From Nemertoderma westbladi (Eukaryota; Xenacoelomorpha; Nemertodermatida; Nemertodermatidae), in the NCBI GenBank assembly GCA_032718475.1, contig JAUCBJ010007162.1, positions 1 to 64,000 of the forward strand: a stretch of DNA of 64,000 bases, read 5' to 3'. Each line of letters starts with the position of its first letter. Within the stretch, counting starts at the first letter, position 1. This document shows, in pieces, positions 22,601-32,492 of this stretch. A program made the translations under genes and the position numbers. Below the pieces are notes generated by a model. It made no database searches, was not told the DNA's origin, and saw only the letters and a program-made list of their open reading frames with translations.

Positions 22601-24332
22601 TTATTTCAGGTTCATCGACTATAGTAGGGAGTCTTTTGACCTGGATAAATTGTTCTATAGGTTCTGCCCTACCTAAATCTGTGCTAGTTAGCTGTCTTTT
22701 AACAGCTGGGGGCAAATCAGGCAATTTACGACGGTAATATGTTTTTCTACGCCTACTTAGATGAGATCTATCTCCTCCGCCTTCAGGGTCTGTAGTATCG
22801 CCTTCCTCCGATGATGTGTACCCTTGGCGCTTGGGAGTAGATTTTCTCATCATCTGCATCTGATTAGCAGTATACTGTTTATTTATACTGTCTTGTGTCT
22901 CTTGCAGATTTTCCAACTCCAGTTGGGTAGTCTGCTCAGATGCTCTCCTTTCTACTTCTGCCACTGCCTTCGCTGCCTTTCTTTCGGCTTCTGCTTCTTT
23001 TCTTTTGGCTTCTGCTTCTTTTCTTTCTGCTTCTGCTTCCGCTGCTCTTGCCTTTCTTTCGGCTTCTGCTTCCTTTCTTTCGGCTTCTGCATCCTTTCTT
23101 TCGGCTTCTGCATCTGCCATAACCGCCGCCATATCCGCCGCCTTTTGTTCCTCTATCCTTCTTTTCTTTATTTGTTCTTCTCGGACTCTAGTGAGGCGGA
23201 GTTTTTCATCACATTCAGCTTGGTTTGCAGCTAACATTTCGGCATCGATTGAGTCTAACACAAGCTTGGTTCCTTCACTATTAGGGGAAAGTCCATGTAG
23301 CCGTCTCCTCAACTCTTCGTCTCCTAGGAATCGCTGATAGTCTGACAAATAAATGTCGATAGCGTCTCTAGTTCGCGGTTTCTCGGCGGCCTCTTCGCTT
23401 TCCTCTTGAGCAAGGGTGACATCAGTTTGTTCGGAGACATCAGTCGGTTCCTCATAGATTGATCTCTCAGCCAGCTGGGATTTCCACGGGGCTGTTTCCT
23501 GTACTTTGAGATCTACTCGATGTAGCCAAGTTTTGACAGCAACCTGCAGCGACGTGTCCTGTCTTCTTTTGGAAGTTTCCTCAAAGGCTGAGAGGATTAG
23601 TCGAATGCGTAGGGTTCTTTCGCGTATTTGATATAGCAGTTCTTCCTGCTCTTGAGGTCCGTGAGGTTGTCGAAACAGTTGTTCCTCCAATCGCTCCAAG
23701 GATCCGAAGAATCCCTGCACATATCCTGCTGCCGACCTCTTCCAAACAGCTGGATCCATTGTATCTTTTGCCACTCCCATCCTGTGTATATCTTCCCAAG
23801 TAGCCTCGGACATATCAAACGGAAGTCCGAGTCCGGGAAAGTTCCATTGTGATTCAACAATAGATCTCAATTCTTCCCTGGCGTATCCCGCGTAATTATC
23901 TTGGGTCGATTGCTTATTCTTCGTCCAGTCGGTTTGATGTTCTTCCACCGCAATGAGTATAGTAGTCAGCACTGCAGCAGGAAGAGTAAGAAGGGGGTCC
24001 GAGTAGACTGTATCAGCCATCTGCACTCCATGTTCGGGAGTCAACTCTACAGTGTCCGAACTGCTGGAGCTATCAGGTCTCTGGGAAGTAGGTTCTTGAC
24101 CAAGATGTTGCTGCGATAGGACAGCTGCCTCTTGGTCCCGTTTTACCTGTGCCTGAGTGCCTATGATGGACCTATGGTGGACTAGCCTAGGGTCTGATAC
24201 TACTGGAGGGATGACCTTTTTTACAGTAGGAGGTGAGCCGAACTTCTCTATTATTCGCTCCACTCTCCTATCTGAATCACAGATAGTGGTCTCGATCAGA
24301 CTGTCCGACAGGTTTTGCTGAGTGTCAGACAT
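19662..24332 (-). CDS. BEL/Pao gag-zinc knuckle-protease polyprotein with RT/integrase deleted (1,556 aa)
   Basis: Residues 1-390 are a charged N-terminal region with no named domain. About 390-480 form a long coiled coil of AERKEAEAERK-type repeats. About 780-1000 contain the DUF1759-like gag core (IIKFNGDEMKWLPFNEYYKDSI, CLEGPPKLMALKFIGH, QEICRQLDWLG). About 1080-1150 hold BEL/Pao zinc knuckles (CALCDRPHRLSAC, CYNCLRSGHQRRTC, CAKCGAKHH). About 1220-1400 are the retropepsin with catalytic DSGSTGTFID, ending in GWYFTGPSRR. The sequence then passes directly to WRHCLGTINPADIASRG and GWLGGSDFL, which belong to the distal RNase H side of pol, and stops. RT and most of RNase H are missing in frame; integrase is absent. 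Complete BEL/Pao pols are much longer. The open frame suggests that gag and protease could still be made. Confidence 0.92.
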   Translation of the reverse strand: MSDTQQNLSDSLIETTICDSDRRVERIIEKFGSPPTVKKVIPPVVSDPRLVHHRSIIGTQAQVKRDQEAAVLSQQHLGQEPTSQRPDSSSSSDTVELTPEHGVQMADTVYSDPLLTLPAAVLTTILIAVEEHQTDWTKNKQSTQDNYAGYAREELRSIVESQWNFPGLGLPFDMSEATWEDIHRMGVAKDTMDPAVWKRSAAGYVQGFFGSLERLEEQLFRQPHGPQEQEELLYQIRERTLRIRLILSAFEETSKRRQDTSLQVAVKTWLHRVDLKVQETAPWKSQLAERSIYEEPTDVSEQTDVTLAQEESEEAAEKPRTRDAIDIYLSDYQRFLGDEELRRRLHGLSPNSEGTKLVLDSIDAEMLAANQAECDEKLRLTRVREEQIKKRRIEEQKAADMAAVMADAEAERKDAEAERKEAEAERKARAAEAEAERKEAEAKRKEAEAERKAAKAVAEVERRASEQTTQLELENLQETQDSINKQYTANQMQMMRKSTPKRQGYTSSEEGDTTDPEGGGDRSHLSRRRKTYYRRKLPDLPPAVKRQLTSTDLGRAEPIEQFIQVKRLPTIVDEPEIIRPVIPKVTSVLETPTLPELNSKFPLHSTTLPVPGGTAHANTPVQIAEREINNLSPVVPRQPATMLATPASAVEWVEEGRRGMNLLLGQMQETVHQLKGTVRESRAELQEVQQSIALERDKLVNIQKGIPMPLVTLSQPVRSEVSHAQGVEPTRIYTASEVETPIANPIKGDYRPVINDIPYRPDNDPRNLYTDNSILNNTMAQESFTRQMARTEARQAVKVGEIIKFNGDEMKWLPFNEYYKDSIQNSVLSNGEKLRFLIKCLEGPPKLMALKFIGHPDGLRQVWDTLNIRYGNKDNIAKYLYTKLVAPRHFLSSGIIEFSDEIQEICRQLDWLGKSHEYQSSMVIGAVVSTLPKGGVCTRWDKKVLYMNEQQRRSPTMADLMSFLDSEVKLQLIRQAREKTSENKVSEKPDSRRRIIPVCYTDDGESQASQEEDSGKDTAKSYYDNKTYKDVSKYKSRTSDRREQVTTTPPTSPKRIHGRKPEERTRVHNVNQVKVSNIKPKCALCDRPHRLSACAEFLKKSPVDRRTVLWNKRLCYNCLRSGHQRRTCYSDVKCAKCGAKHHILLHSEFERDNPSQVSEPELHVQFSDVNDTDQGSEWEGFYTDEFSDANESCYLINTTVYRALTDEKDTDEFTPTPFDKQPSWKVPTSNIGIREFPVVQVRVHGLNKSYIVNALLDSGSTGTFIDQELAEDIFAGQPKFRTKLNMSGIIQVWKSTLTADYYIGALSTPQDKLGEQSIRSVKMVAIKNFATTQVAPYNWDEDESIQHLEIPRFQTDYPGVQILIGQNAHEALEPLEKRPAQPQPLQTYAVRTRVGWYFTGPSRRTLKERLPQQQVYQVKGEVESSDVDDPTEGTPYSSDNDDINSNVDQWRHCLGTINPADIASRGATPQELIDTPGWLGGSDFLSKEEEEWPPHLTTAESRQAKGAEKLTQPLNRPASRLCLLERDRKLSGNYGRQDTLPTTTSLIRQISRDSIT

Positions 24333-25676
24333 GTTTAGTTATACAGTTGAATGTCTACTACTATAGTTTCAGTTAAAGCAAGTCTAGTAATTCAGTATGA
24401 CCGCAAGCCTAGCGATTTATTACCGGTACCGTTACTCAGTGGAACGTGATATATATACAATATATTAGAATACCGGTATGCTTATAATATATAAGTATTA
24501 TTACAGACTAGATTTGTCACAGAGTACCGGTATATAATTTTAGCACAAATATATATATATATAGTAGGCCTATAATGAATACCGGTATACAGCTTACACT
24601 TATAGTATATAAGTATAATTCTGGACTAGAATTAATTACAGAGTACCGGTATGATTTCAGCTCAAATTTATAGAAATAAATATAATAAGCCTATGGTAAG
24701 TACCGGTATGTCAATTATTTTTAGAATAATTGAATTTCTGAATATTTTGGGGTTACTTCGTTACTTTAACTTACTTTATTACCGTTATTTAAGCAGTAGT
24801 CCAACTGACAGTGAGACCTAGTCGTTGTATGGCAGGCCTACTGTTTATAAATCGTTTGAGTTGATTTATAATAGATATATACCCGTTTAAAAGGGTTTTT
24901 GACAATGTTTGAAATAAATGTTATTATTTCTGGGGAAGTCACTACACAGAAGCTGAACGCTTCTCAGTGAAGTGCTATTTATTTGACACTAAAACTGATA
25001 ATTCTAATTTACCTAAGTTACTTAATACTACGAATTACTTACGATACGGGTGAGATTAATTCTCTAATTAAACACAACAAAATATTACGTACGAAATTTT
25101 TAGGGTAATTTTACAGGAAGTCTACAAACCAGTCCAACAAAGGGTTAGATTTCTGGCTATTACAAAGGACAGAGTACTACGGTGTTTAAATAATAAGTAG
25201 TAGTAAATATATTGTACTGTCCAGATAGGAAAATACCACCGCCTGACGACCTATAACCGTATCGCTATAGGTACTACGTTATGTATCACGGATTGTTCCT
25301 ATCCAGAAGTTAATAGAGCTAACGAATGTGCCTATCAACCACTTTACAATACAAAAATACTGCCTACACTAATTACTTCGGAAGGCACTGTACTCTAAAC
25401 CCTAAATTAGGTACAAGTACCGGTATAACAAATAATCAGTAGTTAAATATACTTGAACAGTTAAAAGAACCACGGCATCTGCTGGAGTGACCGAAGCACA
25501 AAGTCGTCAGTCTTTACCTACGCCAAGCAGCCCTGATGTAGTACCGGGGTTAGTTTAACTATAACGGTATGTATAACAAGCACAATTACTGTAGGAATAA
25601 ACTTGGGGACATGAATGTTGCGAATAATCGCATAAACTCTGAATAATAAATATTACGCTACCCGTACAGAATACTC

Positions 25677-26156
25677 AAACAAATACAAACCAAACGCTGG
25701 CAGACTACTATCAAGCCTAAACAAACTACTGTATGTGCAGATTCTGAAACTGTTAGTTAGTATGCGTGCTAACACGGTAGTACGACTTACTCTTTAAGAG
25801 GGGATTGACCTTACAGTGTTGACTGCCCCAACTTACTAACGGCACTTGATCAGACCAACTCTACACACGCAGCAATCCCTTCAGACCTAAAAATAGCTAG
25901 ACAACAATCCAGCCTACAAATATTTGAGTAATAACTATTACGGTACCTGAACAGACCACACAAACAAACACAGGCCAAAACACTGGCAGACTACGATCAA
26001 GCCTAAATAAACTACGGTATATGCAGACTCTGAAACTGTTAGTTAGTATGCGTGCTAACACGGTAGTACGACTTACTCTTTAAGAGGGGATTGACCTTAC
26101 AGTGTTGACTGCCCCAACTTACTAACGGCACTTTATCAGACAAACTCTACACACGC
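25677..26156. repeat. Two diverged 195-bp direct repeats in the element 2 leader
   Basis: Copy one is 25677-25870 and copy two 25961-26156, about 284 bases apart. Both run from caaaca-rich sequence through gttagttagtatgcgtgctaa and ttaagaggggattgacc to ctctacacacgc. The middle 100 bases are nearly identical; the edges differ at several positions. Confidence 0.9.
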
Positions 26157-26472
26157 CGTAATCTCTCCAAACCCAACCACAGTCAGACAGCAGCTCAGCC
26201 TACAATTATCTGAACAATCTGAGCAGGGTCACACGCCTTCTGCTCAATATTAGCCTACTAGTAAATAAAACTGACAGAAATAGACCTAAGTAAAATCTCA
26301 ATAAAAACCAGGCGTCCCCGATTTAATATCGAGACCTACCGGTATACAATAATCAAAATCGAATAATACTAATGTACTTGTACAGCAGTACCGGTACCGG
26401 TGATGACAGTTAGGCCTACTGACCTACAGAAGCACCGGTTCAGTTTTACCAGTCACTACGGTATTTTGCAAC

Positions 26473-26651
26473 CTTATTGCCTACTGCAATAAGATTGTAA
26501 ACCGTTACTGTTCTCCAGAACAGTATTAAACTGTATTTAATGCTTACACTTGCAACCTTATTGCCTACTGCAATAAGATTAATTATAAACTGTTACTGTT
26601 CGACAGAACAGTTAATAATTGATATAAACTGTTACTGTTCGTCAGAACAGT
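26473..26651 (-). promoter_or_regulatory. Cluster of five hairpins beside the 5' LTR of element 2
   Basis: Three copies of a perfect inverted repeat ACTGTTC-N4-GAACAGT occur at 26507-26524, 26595-26612 and 26634-26651, with different loops. Two copies of another perfect hairpin, CTTATTGC-N5-GCAATAAG, lie at 26473-26493 and 26557-26577. All fall within 230 bases of the 5' LTR in the leader RNA. Stem-loops here could serve packaging or dimerisation of the element RNA; that role is inference from position. Confidence 0.6.
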
Positions 26652-26699
26652 ATTAAACTGTAGTTAATGCTTACACTGCAATACAATATAAACTGTTAC

Positions 26700-27966
26700 T
26701 GTTCGCGCTTTCGAAGACCTTTAGCAGTTTAACCTGCCAAAATTTATATGTCTTTTCGTTAATTAAAACCACTTTAGCATACGACAATAATTTATGCTAA
26801 TACGCAAAACATTAGCCGAAGTCAGCCCATGCGCGATCATTCACCCGATGGATCTACACCTGGGAGACTGAATTCGGATGCTTGAATTGTATTATTACAG
26901 TGTAAGGTTGCAGTGTATACCTAATGTATTATTCGATAGATCGTTAATAATTAATCTCTGACAGATATTATTGGCTTTCGGGAAATATTAACAGTTCCTT
27001 TAGGACGTGGCGCTTTATCTATTTAAACAGAACTAAGACTTATACTAAACGCAACGATACTGCTTATGATTAAAGTATAAAACGTATTCTTTAGGAAATA
27101 CTTTGTTACCAATCACAATCATACACACTATTCTGCCGACAGTCAGTACATTTGATCACACATAAAGAGAGCAGTAATTGACTCACGTAGGGTCTGCTAA
27201 ATAACATTGGATTCAATACACACCACATTAATATAAATCGCAATTGTTATATATAGCCGGTCTCTCTAACCTGTAGTGTTATCAAGAAAATTGGGAATTG
27301 GGTGATTTATCCGTATTATCCAAATAGCAATATTTCCATCAACAAATATTTACAATTAATAACTGACGGTAAAATAACAGTACAAACAATATGATTAATG
27401 AGTTAGGTTAGATGATTGATTTAAGTCAGATTTGATGAGTATGTTAATTAAGATTGATCAATTAGGTAACAGTTTATACTTTCGATAATTCAAGCAGTTT
27501 ACGGTACAGCAGTATCTATCCAAAAATGCCGGTGTTTCTGGCTTAGACAGCAATAACAACAAAGTAACAAGAAAAAACAGTAAGACTGAACACTCTCCTT
27601 ATGATCGGCAGAAAAGCTACACGTCGACAGGAAAAACCGCCCTGATTGGCCCAAGCCAAACAAAGAACCATGCGTCCAATGGCTGTTTCCATGTCAGCAA
27701 CCAGCTGCTAGATGTCGTAATATGAATCATCACGGCTAAGCTGTGAAAGGTGGTTGGTGCATTACAAGTTTTTTTGTCTTACCATGTCCGCTAAAACACG
27801 TATATAGCAGAATGATTTTTATGTCCGTTAAAACACCTGTAAAGGTACCTTGCGGGCGAGGGGAATATATATACAGTTAGAAAACCCTTTTTAGAGTATT
27901 CCAGCGCCTGGGGGGGAACTGGCCAGCATAGGCAAACGTATCAGTTATCCCACAAAAGCTTTTACA
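26700..27966 (-). repeat. 5' LTR of element 2
   Basis: This is 1,267 bp, matching 14956-16222 with two differences seen. On the minus strand it starts TGTAAAAGC. A tatatata run at 27866-27873 lies about 95 bases inside that end and is a plausible TATA element for element transcription, as is the matching site in the other LTR. Confidence 0.95.
27866..27873 (-). promoter_or_regulatory. Candidate TATA box in the element 2 LTR
   Basis: An eight-base TATATATA word (self-complementary) lies close to the upstream end of the LTR in coding orientation, followed by GC-richer sequence. No start-site data are available. Confidence 0.35.
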
Positions 27967-27971
27967 ATCAT
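27967..27971. repeat. Target-site duplication of element 2 (right copy)
   Basis: atcat follows the terminal CA and matches 14951-14955. Confidence 0.9.
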
Positions 27972-28719
27972 ATTTGTAAATAACGAGCAATGTGTATTTC
28001 TTATTATGAGAGTGAAATTCGATATATTAGTCGAATTTGTGTATTTTATATTTGAAGGATAATATGACTCAATATTTACCTACTTACATCGATTAATTTA
28101 CCTACCTACCATATTTGTAAATATATTAAACTCTAATATTGTTTGAAAGGTCGTTTAATACTTATTTAGTCTTACCAGAAGTGACTCAACAAACTTTATT
28201 ACTTTATATGAGGAAGTTGATCTACCCTTAATTAATTTCGTTTAATTTTAGTTAGAATGTTTAACGCATTTAATTGTATGTAGCGAGTATTTGATATCGA
28301 AGTCACCTTTGATTGTTGAAAGATTGTATATACTCTTTTCCATGCAACTTTCCGAAAAAACTCAATATTGTGTTACTCATAGAACGATTGTTGAACTTGT
28401 ACGTAATTTTAGGGAACGATTTTGCTGCACACACTAACTGCATATCGAAATCTTATATTTTTATCAGAGAATCATTCAATTTCAGTGCGTATGATAATTA
28501 TGCCTAACTCATGTTGTATACCACCGTGAACCTTGTTTTTATATGTTGCCTAGCAGCAGTTGTGGTAGTGCCGAACTCTCATTGGTAACTACCGGTGCAG
28601 GTATTCTTGCGTCCTGTTGGCCATTCTATTTTTGCTGTATCGCTTGTTTATATAGTCGATGTTCATCCCATTACTCTCAGGCATAACCTAACATCATATT
28701 AGCCTGTTGCGAGTCATGT
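27972..28719. other. Non-coding interval, presumed continuation of element 1 or its target
   Basis: This was contiguous with 14955 before element 2 inserted. It is AT-rich; the word catatttgtaaat occurs at its start and again near 28110. No gene is supported. Confidence 0.5.
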
Positions 28720-29326
28720 AACTTGCAGGACTCATGATATTTCACCTTGCTGCATGCATTTTAACATCTTGCTGTATTACATTATTAAATATTATTGCTT
28801 TACTATTGTTGATAAATATACAAGACAAGAGAACAAACAAACTCGATTTCCACACGGTTAGTGCTGACTGCGCCCTGTCTGTAATAGATTCGGTTCATTT
28901 TAGTGCGAGTGTGTGCGTCCATACTACTGCAATATTATTCCCCAACTAGTAACCATCATCTATTTACACTATGTATGCAGCACGAGTGAACTGTGCGCTT
29001 ACCACGCACTAAGTCCAACATAGTGTCCTACCTGTAATATATGTAAGTCACACGTACATTTACTCACCAACAACACAATATAACAGAACGGTTTACACGT
29101 AACTGTCACTTTCCTCCCTTGAAGCAGTTTATAAGCACCGAAGCTATATACTTACAGTGATTGATTGTACACTCAGTTCAGATATATATATTAGATAATA
29201 TATACATATACTTTCGTGAGTGTTCCTGCTATGCGGCAGGTACCCCAAGGCACTTGATTATGCTCATAAGAGTTACAGACAGACTCGTAGCAGCGAACAT
29301 GGGTTAGCCTCCCGTAAAAGCCTTGA
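28720..29326 (+). repeat. Dispersed LTR/leader-like repeat, copy 1 (inverted copy at 45.4-45.9 kb)
   Basis: The reverse complement of this segment aligns with 45421-45900. Well-conserved words include tctgtaatagattcggttcat, tgcaatattattccccaac and cctgctatgcggcaggta. The right end (29230-29326) keeps an open reading, CGRYPKALDYAHKSYRQT, that is matched by CGRYPKAFDSTHKGYKRT in the other copy. Similarity stops at the Ty3/Gypsy relic. Beside a BEL/Pao integrase in the other copy it looks like an LTR with leader, but no TG...CA ends or target duplication were found. Confidence 0.65.
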
Positions 29327-30560
29327 CAAAATGCATGGGGACACCAAAACTTGTAACGTCCCATTTGTGCATAGCAGTAGAGGCGGCATGGGTGAACTCC
29401 AATATTTGTAGACTTTGGACCAACTGGTGTAGCCATCCACGACGGAGTGGAAGTTGTTACCATCAGTGCGAAGAGATCTCCGGATGGCCGTGTGGCCTCA
29501 CGGTTGCATAGCTCAGGGTCCTTTGCGAGACTGGGGCATTTAATGAGGCAAGGCTCACATAACTTGACATTGGTCTGAACATCATTTGTCAGCCTGGGCC
29601 AGAACGTAGTGTCTTCTCGACTCCCTGGTGTGCATCATGACTACTACTAGTAGTAGTAGTAGTAGTACTACAATCCATTGTCCTTAGAGGATGAGGTCAC
29701 GGTTGGAGGAAAGTTCATTGTGTAGCGACCAAATGGGTTGGACACCCGAAAGTTGGAGAGATCCCAGTGGAAATCCAGAGCAAATGGCACCAAGGAGGTC
29801 GACGTAATTGGAGTGGAATAGAGAGCCCGAATGGAATAGATCGGGGTTGTCTCCATCCGGAATGAGTTCATCCCCCACAATCGTTGCAGCCACCTGTGGC
29901 ATCAAGGCACACTCATAGTGGCCCATGTCATTGACGAGATCATCCTTGGATGGATCATCAACAGGGGAATGGGATAGGGCCTCAGGAATCCTATGATTCT
30001 TCCCTTGCCTCCAGATTGTAGTAAACACAAATGAGGAAGTTTCAACTTGAGTTGTTAGATCTGCGAATTATCATTGGCATCCAACATGTGGTGGTCGAGG
30101 ATGGCTACCAGGGGGCTGGTGGTCTATCACCATTGTGAAATCTGGGAATCCCAAAAGGTAGAGATGGCTCATGTGGGCAACAGTGAGGTGCTCCAGCTCC
30201 ACCATCGCATAGCATGACTCGGTTTCTGAAACAAAATAAGAGCCACATTTTCCCAACATACAGTTGGTCCCATGCCGCTGGAGTAGCACTTATTCCAACC
30301 CATATTTCCTGGGGGCTGCAGTCATGAGCTTGGTGTCGAGCTCCAGATCAAACGAAGCAAGAATGGGTGGGAAAATGTGTGTGTGTTTGGTCGCCTTGAA
30401 TGCCCCTTGTGGTTAGAGTTATGGTCATAACTCGTATGGATTTTTGGAATGGAGGAGGGGTTGGAGTGGGGGACATAGTAGGTGAGATATCTGTCAAGAA
30501 TGGGATGAATTGCTCGACCATCCCAACAATGTTACACCTTAGGTTTTACTTTCCAACTCT
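29327..30560 (-). pseudogene. Ty3/Gypsy pol relic: RT end, RNase H, integrase N-terminus
   Basis: Read on the minus strand from the right there are, in order, an RT thumb-like segment (GMVEQFIPFLTDIS, near 30520), an RNase H segment (TESCYAMVELEHL ... FTMVIDHQP, 30290-30090), the linker typical of Gypsy pol (IWRQGKNHRIPEALSHSP, about 30020), the integrase zinc region (HDAHQGVEKTLR, then LCEPCLIKCPS, 29640-29540) and the first residues of the integrase core. Frameshifts and stops break it throughout. It ends at 29327 against the dispersed repeat. A (TAG)n microsatellite sits in it at about 29648-29667. Confidence 0.82.
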
Positions 30561-32013
30561 ATCTGGAATGTTTTACTGACGTTCTGCTTACCTATACAGT
30601 ATGGAATGCATACTGTATGCATACTTACAGTATGGAATACATCATGAAATTTATTACCCATTTCACTGTTCTGTTCACCCCAGTCACTTGTCTGTCACTT
30701 GTCTCTCACACTCGCATTTCTTTCTCTCACATTAGGCTTCTCTTTTACATTCGAGATATATTTCACTCGGCCTCCCTTATATTAAGTTTTTTGAGCTCGC
30801 TTAGGATCTCAGATCTCAGCCTCCTCCACGTTTGCTTTTTCCATCTTGCGCCTACGATTTTCTATGACCCTTCTTGCTTTTGATCATGTAGCAGATCTTA
30901 TAGAGTTGGTGCTATGCATGCCCCTGGCCTGTCTTAATCCTGTCCCTTCCCCAATTTGCTAAGGTTCTTTTGCACTCACTATGTATGACCCTACAATAAC
31001 ATCACACATAATTAAATTCATATTACAAAGGCTTATTATTCCTGCCACCTGGTTAACGGCTAGTTACAGGGCTCTGTCACCCTTTCCTAGGTTATGCAAA
31101 TGTTCAAAGTACATGTATATAGTATCTATGTATATCGACACATATAGAGTATCTAATATTAGAGCTTTTATTTTACCCATTTCCTGTATTCGCCCATGGT
31201 GCGTCGCAGTCCATTTGGTGCAGGTGTGGCATTTTATCGGGTGTGCCTGGCCTGATATTCGCACTTTGTTCCCTGTTGATCGTTTGGTGCAGGATGTTCA
31301 TGTCTTCCTGGTTCGCCCCACATTGTTCCAGTATTGTCGCCTCCAGTTCTGACGTTGTGTTTCCTATAATAGAAGCGGTAGGTAGGCATAACAACCAGTG
31401 TTTTCATCCAGTATCCCACCTCGGATCTTTATTCGTTTGCATCTCTCATGCTTCCGACGAGGGAGCTGCTATGTGTAACAACTAGGGAGTTCATTTGAAG
31501 TCATCGCGGATTTCTTTCACCAAGAGTTTATAAATTTTCACTGTAAGTTATTACTTAACTCACCCGAGTTATTACTTTGCATAATACTGTTCTTTTGCGA
31601 CATAGTTTGTACTGGGCTGGAATTCCTTAGTTATTACTGTCAGGGGATCTAGGTTGGTCGACTTGTTGCGACTTGATTGGGCCTAGATACAAAGCGAGTT
31701 TGTTCTTAGCCTGTAGGTTTAAAGAAGAAAGGGGTTCTACTAGTTCTGGATAAAAACTCAGCCAGTTTCGTCTTTAACTTCTACGTATATTGTTAATAAA
31801 CAGTATTATAGTAAATATATCACATACAAATAACTAGCTAAATGTCTCCATGCCTGGCTTGTGTGGGAGTGAGACTGTGGTACCTATAATACTATAATTC
31901 AGTCTTTGTTCGTAATAACTATGGGTTTTACTGCAGAAACTACAGTCTAACAAGTGATTTACAATATCTAATGTATTTTACTATAATATATGTTTTCTAT
32001 CAGGACCTCTGTA
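30561..32013. other. Non-coding interval
   Basis: No gene is supported. A minus-strand stretch of about 70 codons near 31394-31173 is protein-like in composition but has no recognisable domain. The interval ends at the target duplication of element 3. Confidence 0.5.
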
Positions 32014-32018
32014 GTTAG
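32014..32018. repeat. Target-site duplication of element 3 (left copy)
   Basis: gttag precedes the TG of the left LTR and recurs at 42481-42485 after the CA of the right LTR. Confidence 0.88.
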
Positions 32019-32492
32019 TGTATGCTATACCGGGCATAATCCGGGGTCTTTTCCCCTAATTTGGAATCTTATCCAACGGAGCGTTGCAAATAACTTGAGT
32101 TTATAAAAGGACAGTATAATAATAATATATAATAATATATAACTTGCAACAGCTCGTGAATTTAATGGCTCCTTAGGGGAGACCATTAGTTTTAGTAACA
32201 AAGTAATACAACTGCACAACTTCTATGAATAAAACCAATGAATGTTTAATATATATGAAGTATTATGCTACCAATATTAGCCCAGTAAGAATACTTAATC
32301 CCCAATATCCAATAGGAGGTCGTTTTCTTGTCCCCAGCTTACATTAATGGTTGATGCACCAGTACTGCCTGGTAGAAGGGGATAATTGGTGTTTCAAAAC
32401 AGCTGATGAGTAGGTAACAATACAGATTGGGTTTGGCATTTTCCTATAATAGGGGTTAGATGAATTGAATGTATTTTATGGAACCGAATACA
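32019..32492 (-). repeat. 3' LTR of element 3
   Basis: About 474 bp, starting TGTATGCTATACCGGG and ending ACCGAATACA. It matches 42016-42480 apart from small indels, such as an extra aataatat block near 32120 and aata near 32445, and a few substitutions. On the minus strand it is preceded by a purine-rich aaaaaattagggga, a good candidate polypurine tract. Confidence 0.92.

Larger units (their letters stand above)
24333..26699 (-). other. 5' leader of element 2
   Basis: This is 2.37 kb of non-coding sequence between the 5' LTR and the gag start. It is AT-rich and sprinkled with accggta words (for example near 24472, 24533, 24591, 24654 and 24713). It contains a 195-bp direct repeat and, next to the LTR, a set of hairpins. 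No primer-binding site complementary to a tRNA 3' end was evident directly inside the LTR. Confidence 0.7.
14956..27966 (-). mobile_element. Element 2: young BEL/Pao retrotransposon lacking RT and integrase
   Basis: The 13.0-kb element has two LTRs of 1,267 bp, TG...CA ends and an atcat duplication. Coding is on the minus strand, so the 5' LTR is at 26700-27966. In order it carries a 2.4-kb leader, an intact gag-zinc knuckle-protease ORF, a jump to the distal RNase H region, a 1.46-kb spacer and an unknown 650-codon ORF. RT, most of RNase H and integrase are absent, so it cannot move alone and would need a related element for them. The near-identical LTRs show that the insertion is recent. 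It interrupts element 1 or DNA next to it. Confidence 0.92.

Noticed and set aside
31173-31394. Minus-strand frame with LEATILEQCGANQEDMN as a transposon or host exon
   Set aside because: The segment reads like protein for about 60 residues, but I could not link it to a family or to flanking coding sequence.
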